Shown: positions 32,351 through 43,300 of the stretch, piece after piece
Position numbering within the stretch: the first letter of the stretch is position 1
Layout of the letters: the number at the start of each line of letters is the position of its first letter
From: Takakia lepidozioides
Lineage: Eukaryota; Streptophyta; Takakiopsida; Takakiales; Takakiaceae
Assembly (NCBI GenBank): GCA_030704615.1
Contig: CM060732.1
Location: 434,001-498,000, forward strand
DNA: 64,000 nt
Direction of reading: 5' to 3'
Notes under the pieces: generated by a model
What the model was told of the DNA's origin: nothing
Databases searched by the model: none
What the model saw: only the letters and a program-made list of their open reading frames with translations
Made by a program: the position numbers and the translations under genes

Positions 32351-33352
32351 TAGAGGACTGTCTGGGACTTAGACACTTATACGGGATCTGTAGGGTACCC
32401 TTAATTTTTGCACAGACTGAGACCAACAGGAGCCTTAGGGGTGACATCAGTGCACTGTAGAGGGGGGTTACACAGCCCATCACAGCCCACACAGCCCGTC
32501 ACAGTCGTCACAACCGACACAGCCAACACAGCCCGACACAGCCCACACAGCCCATCACAATCGTCACAGCCCACACAGCCCACACAGCCCGTCACAGTCG
32601 TCACAGCCGACACAGCCAACACAACCCGTCACAGTCGCACAGCCAATCACAGCCCGTCACAGTTTCACACAGCCAGTCACAGCTTGACACAGCTGTCACG
32701 ACCATAGGGAACGGAGAGCAGGACAGGGAACGACTGTGGGGAACAACACCTGCATATGGAACATGTTAGTTCACGGACGACGGTTAGTGAGGGAAACGGT
32801 TAGAGCCACCACGGGTAAGAAGATAAAGGGAGAAGCAGGGAATTTTGGGGATGATTATTATTCGGAGGAGGACTTCTGGGTCATCCATGAGAGGAGATGG
32901 AGCGGAGAGGAGGATCGGAAGCAAAGATGGGGAGCACGGTGAAGGAGGAAAGAGGATTAGTAGATGCTTGTTATATGCAAAGCGATAGTGATATAATAGA
33001 GCAGATTAGAGACACAATGGCTTCGGCCTGATACCTGATAAATCATAATCGGATACTTTTACGATACAATCACACTGTGTAGAGAGATCTGAGTGAAGCT
33101 GTGGAATGAATGGATGAGTTGATGGAATCCAATAGATTGATAAAGCAAACTGATACTTAATTATCAATGGTAAGGTAGCTAACATGAATGCCAAAAGGGA
33201 AACAAATAGGAAACACCCCCATGATACACTAGCTGTAGGACATGATTGATTGTTCTGCGCGGGCTGAGTACTTAGAGATTTCCAACTCTTCTATCTTGGA
33301 GTTTCCGCCTCGAATAGCGAAGGGATGGGTGAGTGAGTAAAGCCGCGCGACA
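32351..33352 (+). repeat. 5' LTR of E2
   Basis: Starts TAGAGGACTGTCTGGGACTT (TGTTAGAGG in the other two copies) and ends GCCGCGCGACA. It contains a CACAGCC minisatellite at about 32470-32700. It is very similar to 44647-45721, differing mainly in minisatellite length. Confidence 0.9.
32470..32700 (+). repeat. CACAGCC minisatellite in LTR
   Basis: Degenerate tandem units (CACAGCC, CACAGTCGT, CACAACCGA) in the first third of the LTR. Unit number differs between the three LTR copies in the window (also 44768-45068 and 49485-49620). Confidence 0.85.
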
Positions 33353-33354
33353 TT

Positions 33355-33372
33355 TGGCGACCATACTGGGGA
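33355..33372 (+). other. primer-binding site of E2
   Basis: TGGCGACCATACTGGGGA starts two bases after the LTR end. It is a partial match to the tRNA-Asp-type site common in plant Ty3 elements (TGGCGCC...GGGGA); the assignment is tentative. Confidence 0.6.
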
Positions 33373-33394
33373 ACTGAGTAATGAACAACCAGAT

Positions 33395-33940
33395 GTGACA
33401 GGCATCTGGTGGGATCATGGTGGTTGGACCATTAAAGAATTTGAAGTGAATCAAATTCCCTGTGGAACAAAGGAAGAAAGATTGTCAAAACAATTCTTTC
33501 AAAGGTTCTTGGAATTACCAGACGGTTGTAAAGAAAATATTCTTAAGCGAGTGCATGATGCTGATCCGGAATGGGGTCTGGAGAAAGGAGTGATAAAGAT
33601 TTATCAGGTAGCCTGTAGAGGAAGAGCACGTTGGTTATCAACGTTGGTTTATGTGATAGCATTGCTATCCATTAAGCGAGTAGAGTTTGAAAGCTGGGAA
33701 GAAAGAAAGGTGAATGTTTATACTCATATGCATGAAGAGCTTGTACTGGTAAAGAATTGGATTCCAAAGGATATTTTGTGGATCAAACTCACACCAAGAA
33801 CAGCTTTCCAGACTTGTTTGCCATATGGTTATATGGTAACGGAGACTTCAAGTATAGCCAAGGGTGCATTGAAGCTTGAAAGAAACCCAGGCATATACGA
33901 GAGATATTACAGAAGAGAGTTTTGGTTATTGCCACATTAA
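33395..33940 (+). CDS. leader ORF upstream of gag, unknown
   Basis: An intact open frame of up to 181 codons between the primer-binding site and gag, in the same frame as gag but separated by TAA and TGA. It has mixed charge (FLELPDGCKENILKRV, then an R/K-rich C-terminus) and no domain I recognise. Some large plant Ty3 elements carry an ORF before gag, so it may be functional, or part of an older longer Gag. Confidence 0.5.
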   Translation: MTGIWWDHGGWTIKEFEVNQIPCGTKEERLSKQFFQRFLELPDGCKENILKRVHDADPEWGLEKGVIKIYQVACRGRARWLSTLVYVIALLSIKRVEFESWEERKVNVYTHMHEELVLVKNWIPKDILWIKLTPRTAFQTCLPYGYMVTETSSIAKGALKLERNPGIYERYYRREFWLLPH

Positions 33941-33961
33941 AAAAAATGAAAGACATGGGAC

Positions 33962-36900
33962 ATGAGTGATGAAAGAGAAGCTAGACGCCAGAGATATTCA
34001 GCAAAAAGAATAAGCTATCTAAAAGCTAATTATCCATATCTTTGGGAGAGAGGAATAGACATAGGGGAATCATCTGGACCTCTCACACCATTAAGATCAA
34101 AGAGTACATCACCCATACCGGAAGAACTAGAGTTGGATGCCACTCCTTCTGTTTCTTTGCAAGAAAGATTAAGGGAATTGGTACAGGAAGAAGATCAATC
34201 ACGAGGTGAAAGATCTGAGGTACATCCCTGGATAAAAGATTTGACAGAAATCTTTGATAAGAGTTGGCATGGAACACCAAAAGCAGGAACTCCAGTTTCT
34301 GAAGCAGAAGGTGAAGAAGGAGAAGAGGATGTGGCAGAGCCAACGGAGAGTTCAGACTCTCCAACACCATTACAGTTGAGTTACATGAGTGAAGAAGAAA
34401 CCCAAGGGCAGAACTTGGAGGATGAAAACAGAGAGAAGAAATTGGAAGAGGAAGAATATGAAGAAGTAGACCCAACAGCTGAGGTTGAGACTACAACCAG
34501 GACATCCCAACCCGTTGGACCTGGATCAAGTGGAGCACTTGGATCACAGGCCAACGAAGGTGTCGGCTCAGGGGGATCAGGCGGGTTGCCTGGATCTGGC
34601 TCTGGGGGGACGGGGAGTGTGGAAGTAAATATCGTGCGGTCGGAAGCAGGGAGTGCTCAAGGGCCACCACTTGGTGGAAGATCCACCACAAAAACAACAG
34701 GTCCAGAAGGACCAGCACCAGCAAGGGTGCCAGCACCTGTCAGTGGGCAGAAGGTAGGGCCACAGATGGCGTTACAACCAACACGGGAAAAACCACCCTT
34801 TCCAATATATTCAGGAAAAGGGGATCCCGATGTACACATTAGCCAATTTGAGCACATGTGTATAGTGAACAATGAGAATGGCGATGATGCCAAGATGAGA
34901 TTGTTTCCTTGTTCACTTATCAAGAAAGCAAGTGAATGGTATGCAAGATTCCCTGATAATCATTTCCTAACCTGGAATGGCTTGAATACAGCATTTCGAA
35001 ATAGGTTCAGGACAAGTAAAACTGAGGATGAAGTGTATAGGAGTTTACAACAGCTGAAGCAGAAGAAGCATGAAACTGTTGAAGAGTATATGGAGAAGAT
35101 GGAATTGATGATGAAAAAGCTGGCTGCAGTACCAGCACCCGGTTTACAGAAGACTTGGTTTGTGAGTGGACTAAGACCAGAGTTGCAAAAGAAAGTGGAT
35201 ATGTTACCCCATAATACAGTGGAGGAGGCATTTGAAACTGCTAACAGAATTGAGCAATTGGGAATGCTCAGGAGAGAAAAAAAAGATGATGAGGACTCTG
35301 AGGATGAGTCAGATGAAGAAGAAGAGCAAGAACTAAAAAGAAAGAGTAAGAGAAAGGAGAAGTTGAAGAGGGATAACTATGAAAAAAGATTGGAAGAAAT
35401 CTTGAAGAAGTATGCCACAGAGGCTGCAACACATTGGAGGAAGGGTGTATGGTGTGCAAAGTGCCAGAATGAAGGCCATACCACCACAGAATGCCACATG
35501 AAGGAGAAACACTGTACTATCTGTAAAATGGATAACCATTCTACTGAGAATTGTTACTACAACAGAAGGACAGCTGCAAGAGAACCTAGGCAAGTAAGGG
35601 TGCATCAGGTGCAGCCCCAGCCAAGAAGAAACAATGATCAGGACCACTATGGTAGGTCTGGTGGTTATAACAATGGCATGGAAGGGAGAGGTAATTCAAG
35701 AGGGAATTACCAAGGAAATTCCAGAGGCAACTATCAGGGTAATCCAAGGGGGAATTACCAGCCCGGGAATCAGGATTATAGAAATAATCCAAGAACAGAC
35801 CAAGGGCGAGGACCCAATGGTGAAGAACTATGTTACTATTGTAATCAGCCAGGACATCGCAGGGCAGCCTGTTCATTCTGGATAAGACACCAGAATGAGA
35901 TGAGAGCTCCTGTGAATGAGGGCCCAGTGGTGGCAGCTCACATGGTTAGGCCATGTGTTGTACCAGAAGTAAGTACAATGATAGTAACAAGAAGTAAAGC
36001 CAAACTAATACCTCCAGTAGTAGAGGAAGAAGATGATAATGAAGGTGGCAATGATATGCCTGAAGATGAAGAGACTTGGAAAGATGAGAAGGAACTGCAC
36101 AAGGAAGTGGCAGATACTATAAGGGAAATGCAGAAGAGTACTGATATTCCTGTGGCAGATTCCTCTGATTCTGATGGAGAAGAAGAAGGGAGTGAGGAAG
36201 AAAGGAAGAAAGAAGATGCAGACATGCAAAGTAATGAAGAGACTTTGGCTGAAGTAATATGCCAGACCAAAGCAGAAATTACCATTGGACAGCTATTAGC
36301 TGTGGCACCTTATTGTAGGCACAGGCTGTATCAAGCAATCAATCGAATTGCCCAGGAGACAGGAAACACAGACCTGAACAGCAAGGTGACCAGTTATAAT
36401 GTGAAGCCGGAAGGGCGAGAAACAGTCATGGACTTTGATGATTCTATGCCAGTAATCCAATTGAGAATTGGAAGCACAGAACTAACTGATGTACTGATAG
36501 ATGGAGGTTCTGGAGTAAATATCATGACAGACCAATTAAGGAAGAAGCTTGGTCTAAGTAACATGAAACCAGCCCCATTTACAGTAACAATGGCAGATCA
36601 AAGAAGTGTACAGCCATTGGGATTAATAAGAGGAGTTAAGATACAGATACAGAAGATGATCTTTATGATCACAGTAACTGTATTGAAGATGGATGAAGTC
36701 ATGGAGGCTTACTCCTTATTATTGGGACGTCCGTGGCTGAAACAGGCCAGGGTATTCCATGACTGGAATTCTCAGTTACTAACCGTGCATAATGGGATAC
36801 ACGAGATACAAATTACCACAAAGAAATCTAGTAGATTACCTGCTACAAGAAGACCTCGAGGAGTCAGAGAGTATGACTGGAAAGGAGGACTGGATGAGGA

Positions 36901-38395
36901 GCAGGAAGCTACCCTATTTGCTGCACACCCAGAGTGGGAGCAGGTTGCAGAGATGCGGCTGGAAAGCCTAAGTTGTTTGAGAGGTATCTGCTGTGGTGTA
37001 GTGACAGCAACACCAACTGAAGAAGAAACCAGCATTTACCCATCACATTTCTATGAAGAAAGAGAAGGAGAAATAGAAATCCTAGAAGAACCAGCCACTG
37101 TGAGCTTACAGGATGAAGTGGTGACTGGTTGGACAATCACAGCTGATGAGCAGGTGAGGGAAGTAAATGTGGGAACTAAAGAGGAACCGAGGATGGTGAA
37201 AGTAGGAGCTGATTTGGAGCCGGAATTCTTCGAAGAAGCTAAAAGCTTGTTCATCAAATACAGAGATGTATTTGCTTGGAGCTATGAGGATCTAAAAGGG
37301 ATACCACCTGAAGTCTGTCAGCATAAGATTGAACTGGAACCAGGGTCAGTACCAATCAAGCAGGCGAGGTATAGAATGAATCCCAACTACGCACAGAAGG
37401 TTGGAGAAGAGATAAAGAAGTTGGCTGAGGCTAAGTTTATATACCCAATAGAGTATACAACTTGGTTGTCACCCATTGTTATAGTTCCCAAGAAGAATGG
37501 CAAACTAAGAGTATGTGTGAACTATAAGAAGCTGAATGCTTGTACGAAGAAAGATCCTTTCCCTTTGCCATTCACAGAAGCAGTATTAGACACTGTGGCA
37601 GGCCATGAGATGTACTCATTCATGGATGGCTTCAGTGGTTATAATCAAGTGCAAGTGGCAGAAGAAGACCAAGGGAAAACAGCTTTCATCACAGACTGGG
37701 GGGCTTATGCATACAAAGTCATGCCCTTTGGACTTTGTAATGCACCAGCGACCTTTCAGAGAGTGATAAGTGAATCTTTTCATGAGTATCTGGATGATTT
37801 CATGCAGGTATTCTTGGATGATTTCAGTGTGTACAGCTCTAAGAATGAGCACTTGCATAAATTGGAGTTATGTTTGGCCAGATGCAGGATGAGAGGTCTG
37901 GGCCTGAATCCAGAGAAGTGTACTTTCTGTGTGAACTCAGGGGTGCTTCTGGGACACATTGTGTGTAAGAAGGGACTCCTTGTGGATCCCAGAAAGACAG
38001 AGTCCATTAAAGCCTCTCCACCACCAGTGAATGTTAAAAGTCTAAGGAGATTCCTTGGGCAAACCAGTTATTACAGAAGATTTGTCAAAAGGTATGCACA
38101 AATAGCAGCACCATTGAGCAAGCTTCTGAAGAAAGATGCAGTGTTTGCCTGGACAGCTGAATGTCAACAGGCGTTTGAGGAACTTACACTGTCAGTAACA
38201 ACTACACCTGTGCTGATTAACCCTCACTGGCATGTAGTATTTCATGTTCACTGCGATGCATCAGGAGAAGCGTTGGGAGCGGTGTTAGCCCAGAATGTTA
38301 CAGGAAATATAGATTCACCTGTGTACTATGCTAGCCGGTTGATGAACAGTGCTGAAGGAACTATAGCACAACGGAAAGAGAAGCATTGGCAATGA
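33962..38395 (+). CDS. gag-pol: E2 Gag-protease-RT-RNase H polyprotein (frame-truncated)
   Basis: 1,477 codons in one frame. Residues about 1-270 are an acidic, low-complexity N-terminus; about 275-435 the gag capsid domain (WYARFPDNHF, FVSGLRPELQKKV). Zinc knuckles lie near 498 (CAKCQNEGHTTTEC), 515 (CTICKMDNHSTENC) and 622 (CYYCNQPGHRRAAC). Protease at about 845 has DGGSGVNIM, with DGG in place of the usual DSG/DTG. RT spans about 1130-1330 with WLSPIVIVPKKNGKLRVCV and FLDDFSVYS. RNase H starts at about 1430 (CDASGEALGAVL). The frame is lost at about 38357, where E2 lacks one A of an AAAGG run present in E1; the last 15 residues are out of frame. Confidence 0.93.
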   Translation: MSDEREARRQRYSAKRISYLKANYPYLWERGIDIGESSGPLTPLRSKSTSPIPEELELDATPSVSLQERLRELVQEEDQSRGERSEVHPWIKDLTEIFDKSWHGTPKAGTPVSEAEGEEGEEDVAEPTESSDSPTPLQLSYMSEEETQGQNLEDENREKKLEEEEYEEVDPTAEVETTTRTSQPVGPGSSGALGSQANEGVGSGGSGGLPGSGSGGTGSVEVNIVRSEAGSAQGPPLGGRSTTKTTGPEGPAPARVPAPVSGQKVGPQMALQPTREKPPFPIYSGKGDPDVHISQFEHMCIVNNENGDDAKMRLFPCSLIKKASEWYARFPDNHFLTWNGLNTAFRNRFRTSKTEDEVYRSLQQLKQKKHETVEEYMEKMELMMKKLAAVPAPGLQKTWFVSGLRPELQKKVDMLPHNTVEEAFETANRIEQLGMLRREKKDDEDSEDESDEEEEQELKRKSKRKEKLKRDNYEKRLEEILKKYATEAATHWRKGVWCAKCQNEGHTTTECHMKEKHCTICKMDNHSTENCYYNRRTAAREPRQVRVHQVQPQPRRNNDQDHYGRSGGYNNGMEGRGNSRGNYQGNSRGNYQGNPRGNYQPGNQDYRNNPRTDQGRGPNGEELCYYCNQPGHRRAACSFWIRHQNEMRAPVNEGPVVAAHMVRPCVVPEVSTMIVTRSKAKLIPPVVEEEDDNEGGNDMPEDEETWKDEKELHKEVADTIREMQKSTDIPVADSSDSDGEEEGSEEERKKEDADMQSNEETLAEVICQTKAEITIGQLLAVAPYCRHRLYQAINRIAQETGNTDLNSKVTSYNVKPEGRETVMDFDDSMPVIQLRIGSTELTDVLIDGGSGVNIMTDQLRKKLGLSNMKPAPFTVTMADQRSVQPLGLIRGVKIQIQKMIFMITVTVLKMDEVMEAYSLLLGRPWLKQARVFHDWNSQLLTVHNGIHEIQITTKKSSRLPATRRPRGVREYDWKGGLDEEQEATLFAAHPEWEQVAEMRLESLSCLRGICCGVVTATPTEEETSIYPSHFYEEREGEIEILEEPATVSLQDEVVTGWTITADEQVREVNVGTKEEPRMVKVGADLEPEFFEEAKSLFIKYRDVFAWSYEDLKGIPPEVCQHKIELEPGSVPIKQARYRMNPNYAQKVGEEIKKLAEAKFIYPIEYTTWLSPIVIVPKKNGKLRVCVNYKKLNACTKKDPFPLPFTEAVLDTVAGHEMYSFMDGFSGYNQVQVAEEDQGKTAFITDWGAYAYKVMPFGLCNAPATFQRVISESFHEYLDDFMQVFLDDFSVYSSKNEHLHKLELCLARCRMRGLGLNPEKCTFCVNSGVLLGHIVCKKGLLVDPRKTESIKASPPPVNVKSLRRFLGQTSYYRRFVKRYAQIAAPLSKLLKKDAVFAWTAECQQAFEELTLSVTTTPVLINPHWHVVFHVHCDASGEALGAVLAQNVTGNIDSPVYYASRLMNSAEGTIAQRKEKHWQ

Positions 38396-40077
38396 TCTAT
38401 GCAGTGAAGAAATTCAGGCATTACCTGTTGGGCAAGAAGTTTATGTTCTATGTGGATCACCAGGCTCTGATATACCTGGTAAACAAACCTCTGATAAGCG
38501 GAAGAATAGCAAGATGGTTGATAATCTTGCACGAGTTTGAGTTCGAGGTTGTTTACAAGCCTGGAAGACTGCATCTTGTGGCGGATCACTTGTCACGGAT
38601 TATCAACAGGAGAACCAGCCACAGGAATAGATGATCAATTACCAGATGCGAGTCTCTTTGCAGTGGAGGTGCAGGGAAGTGCAGATGACTGGTTAGATTG
38701 GCAGTGGCCAATCAGATACTACCTTGCTCATGGTCAGTGCCCACCTAGTTATGGTAAGGAGCAGAGGAAGAGAATCGCTATCAAAGCTTTACCTTATACT
38801 ATGGTAGGAAGCAGAATGTATAAGCTAGGACCTGATGGAGTACTAAAACGATGCTTGTACCACCATGAAGTAAATAAAGTTTTGGAGGAAGTTCATAAAG
38901 GAGTGGCTGGAGGTCATTTTGGAGAAGAGACTACCAGTAGGAAGATACTACTCGCAGGTTACTGGTGGCCTACTTTGTTCAAAGATGTACACGAGTATTG
39001 TCAGAGTTGTGATGAATGTCAGAGGCTAGGACCTTTGCAGAGATCTGGAAGGATGGCCTTGCATCCTACAATGCCTACGGAACCATTTCAGAAATGGGGA
39101 CTAGACTTTGTTGGACCAATAAACCCACCAGCCAAGAATACACGGAACAGGTACATAATTACAGCCACTGATTATACTACGAAGTGGGTGGAAGCTAAAG
39201 CTTTGAGGGACAACACAGCCAAGTCCACAGCAAGGTTCCTGTACGAGAACATACTTACACGATTTGGCTGTCCCTTAGAATTTATCAGTGATCAGGGAAG
39301 TCACTTCATGAATGAGACCATTGAGTTGTTGACTAAAGAGTTCATGATTGTGCATAGAAAGAGTACAACATATTACCCACAGGGTAATGGGCAGGCAGAG
39401 GCTACCAACAAAATACTATGTACTATCTTGGCTAAGATAGTCAATGCAAACAGAACGGATTGGGATACAAAGCTGCTGACAGCTTTGTGGTCATACAGGA
39501 CTTCATATAAAGTCACCACTAAGTATACACCATTCCAATTAGTTTATGGTATGGAAGCCTTACTTCCAGTGGAATTCCTGTTACCTACCATGAGAACGGA
39601 GTGGGGAAAAAGAATGGAATTGCAAGATTCCATTAAGGTCAGGAAACATGAATTATACCATGTGGAAGAAGTACGTGCTGATGCAGCTGATAATATGACC
39701 AGAATTCAGATGAAGAGGAAGGAACAGTTTGATGAAGGCAAGTTAAAACTTTTAAGACGGGAGATTTGGTTCTATGGTTGCAGAAAAAAGGAAAGATTAA
39801 AGCTTCTAAGCTTAAATCACCATGGAAAGGACCTTATGTCATACAAAAGATGTATGATAACAACACCGCCATGTTACAAACCATTAACAAAGAAATGCTG
39901 GGAAGAGTCAATGCCAATAAGTTGAAGGGGTACAGTGGTATCCATGACAAACCATTGCAGCATGATTTGCATGTTGAAACGCAAGAGCAGTCACGGGCTG
40001 CACCAGTGTTACGAACGGAGTATGGAGCACTTGTCGCTAGGCCAAGCATATATGACCAGGGCGGGCAAAACAAGCGT
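38386..40077 (+). pseudogene. pol: E2 RNase H end and integrase, frameshifted
   Basis: Continues the polyprotein: the end of RNase H (FYVDHQALIYLVNK), then an inserted base near 38603, then integrase. The HHCC zinc region ends CQSCDEC. The DDE core is intact: LDFVGPINPP, TDYTTKWVEAK, SDQGSHF and GNGQAEATNK. A one-base deletion near 39748, compared with E1, shifts the tail, which resumes in frame at KKGKIKASKLKSPWKGPYVI. With these three indels restored to the E1 state the frame would be continuous. Confidence 0.88.
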
Positions 40078-40385
40078 GACACAGCCTATCACAGCCCATC
40101 AAGGCGAACCACAGCCTATCACAGCCACAAGCGTGACACAGCCTATCACAGCCCATCAAGGCGAACCACAGCCTATCACAGCCAATCAAGGCAAAGCACA
40201 GCCTATCACAGCCCATCACGACGTGACACAGCCTATCACAGCCCAGCACGGCGCAACACAGCCTATCACAGCTTACCACAGCGTGTCACAGCCTATCACA
40301 GCTTACCACAGTGCATCACAGCCTATCACAGCGTATCACAGTATGACACAGCCTGTCACAGCTCAACACAGCCTACTAGGGTTAC
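40078..40385 (+). repeat. coding minisatellite, CACAGCC-type
   Basis: Counterpart of 13920-14190: about ten units encoding AYHS(P/Q)S repeats between integrase and the extra ORF. Unit number and spacer differ from E1, showing rapid turnover. Confidence 0.85.
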
Positions 40386-43300
40386 ACGATCCATAGAATC
40401 AGTGACAGGTGGACGCATAATAACTTCAGGAAAATGGCTGACGGAAGAAAAAACGGAAACTAGTTTAAAAATAGACACGTGGAAGGCAGGGCGCGACACA
40501 CAGCTGAGAAGGAAGTGCAAGAACAGGTGTCATAAAGAAAGAGGACAAGAACGGCCGTCAAAAGGGATGAAAGGCGGGCCCATTAATGAATACGGAAAAA
40601 GGGAAACGGAACGAACGGCAAGTACAGAAAAGCGAAATTCTTGTCACATGTGTGATCCTAGTGGACTATCCAGCAGGGAAAGTCCACTAAAGAAAATAAA
40701 ATCTAAAATCCAGTCACAGCGGATACAGCCAATAGAAAACCAGAGAAAGGATCAAGAAAATGGAGGGAAATTGAGCGCAAGAGGCGGCGTCGTTCTGAGT
40801 AACGGGCGTCTCGACGGGACAGACCATCAATGCTATAGCTTGGAAACTATGGAGGAACTAACAGACTATACGCTCGCAATATTACTTACGCAGCATAGAC
40901 ACGAAAGAACAGAGCGGAGCTTTTCTCTTGAGCGATGCTTGCAAGCCCCGCAGCTTACAAGAAATTACCCATAGCTTTCTGTGGCAACCATACGTTTATG
41001 CTTTGTGCACTACAGGCATTTCTGCAGTTGTTACAGCCAAAACAGTTCTGTGAGTCTAAAATGAAGAGAGTGAGAGGAATGGAGGAAATCAGGGTGAAGA
41101 GCACCACAATTCTGCAGAAACAAACGATTGCTACCCCACAGGCGATACAGATACTGGAGGAGCTGAGATTGCAAGGATTGCAAAGCATAGATTGGACATT
41201 ACACCATAGACAGTACATGTTACAATTTTTGCAGAACTTTGAGCCAAGGACAGGAACAACAACGGTGAAGGGAGTTGAATTAATGATTACTCCCCTATAC
41301 CTCCAGCAATTGTTTCGATTGCCAGCAGGTCAGGTGCATGTGGAGGAACACAGGGCAAGACTGCAAATAGGGGACTTATTCCAAGAAGGGAGTTTCTTTA
41401 AAACTCAGGGTTATGCTTGTACCAAGGCTGTGTACCCAGGGCTAAAGGAGGTAGGCCAGGTATTGAACGTTCTGATTGCCATGAAACAGAACCAACAGTA
41501 TTTGAGCAGATCCTTCACGGAGGAAATACTCAAAGCCCTGAAGGGACAAGAGGTACAATGGGCGGACATAATGTACAACGCACTGGTGGAGGAGATGAAA
41601 AGATTACAAGGTACTACCGCAAAGTCTCCTATCATAGTCTGGCCCAATCATTGCTCAAATAATTCTTGATTCTGGCATACTTGATGCGCAAGAAAGAAAG
41701 GAGATGGGAGTGTTTGAGCCAGAAACCACTGCAATGGAAGAGCAAGGCTCTTCACACAGTGAGGGTGGACTAGCAGGGCAACCCGAGACTAAGAGGCAGA
41801 GACGGGGAAAGACTGTAGTGGCGGATCCACTGGCTTCACGGATTCCGCATGATAATGTTTCCCAAGCTCATGTGCAGGAAGGGGCACAGCAGCACAGAGA
41901 AATGCTATTACTGGAAGCAGGACCTTCAGAGAGGGAGGAGGAAGTTACTTCAGTATCACAACCATCACAGCCAGCTGATCGACTTGTCACAAGGTCACAA
42001 GTTGTCCATGCAGCTCAACCAGAAATAATTGATTTGGAAAGAGAAGGGTTAGATATTCCAACTACAGAACAGATAGTGGCAGAAATGGAGAAGGGGGACC
42101 TTCTCTATGAATATTCTGGTCTGGTCAAGGAGACAGAGATTCCAGAGGTGCAACAGTTGCCCAAGGGAAATCCTGAGGTGCATATAATACACACACCTGT
42201 GTCGGAGGTACCACAGGCGGAAGGTCATGACACTGTAGCACCGGTGATAGATGAAGTGGTTCAGGAAGAAAATCCGGTGGGACAATGGCCTGAGTGGTTC
42301 GTGAGACATCACACTGTTGAGGATCAGGAGGAACAGCAGCAACCTCACCATGATGACCCTCAACAGGCAATGCTGATGAGTTCCATAGGCAGGACACTTA
42401 ATTTGTTGGGGACTTATGTCAAATCCCATGTTCCAACTACCCAATTGACAGCCTTGAGAGAGGAACTCAGGAAGGAGTTTGAGGCTCGACTAGCCACTGA
42501 GTGTGCAAACAAGGTCGATGAAGAGGTCACTCTCAAGATGCAGCAGGACTTGGGAAATACAGAAGCGGCTTTGCAATTGGCCAAGGAACAATTGATTGAG
42601 GCAGGCCTCGCGCAAGACCAGTTGCACGAAGCACATAAGCAACAGCTATACCAAATGCAGGTGCAGCATGAAAGCAAGTTGCAAGAAGTGAATGCACTAC
42701 ATACGGAGTTGCAGACAGTGCATGACAGGATGGCGATACAATGTGCTACATTCACAACTATGCTTGACCAATCTACAAAAGAAATAAACAGTCAAGCGGA
42801 AAAATGTACGAAGGCAGAAGAAGAGAATGTTGAGCAAATGAAACTCATTGTCGATATGAAGAATACAATCTGTCGCAATGAGGATACTTTCAAGCAATAC
42901 AGGCAGGTTGAAGCTGATCAAGAGAAGCACATCGTGGAGTTGCAACAAACGCTCATGGCCAATAGAAATGAAATCACGGTCACTAACAAGGCTTGGAAGG
43001 AAGCAATAATCTACTTGCTGCTTATGCAAATTTGGTTGAACCTCAGGCGAAGCGCATGGAGGCTTTACAACAGCAGTTAGAAGTGTACAAGCTAAGAGAG
43101 GAGCAAACTCTCAGAGGAACCACAAGCAACTTGGTGGATAACAGCCTTATGCAGGTCTGGTTAGCACAAGGGCCAGTAGAGGGCAAAGCACCACGAAAGC
43201 TCACCCAAAGCGAGATGAATGAGCTCAGACTGCAAGTGCAGAACATTGCCACAACTACTATAGACAATGTCTATAGTAGGATAGCAGAGTTACAGGAGGA

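Noticed and set aside
40037-40279. Minus-strand open frame with GCDRLC repeats
   Set aside because: It is the reverse reading of the CACAGCC-type minisatellite; low-complexity DNA is open in several frames.
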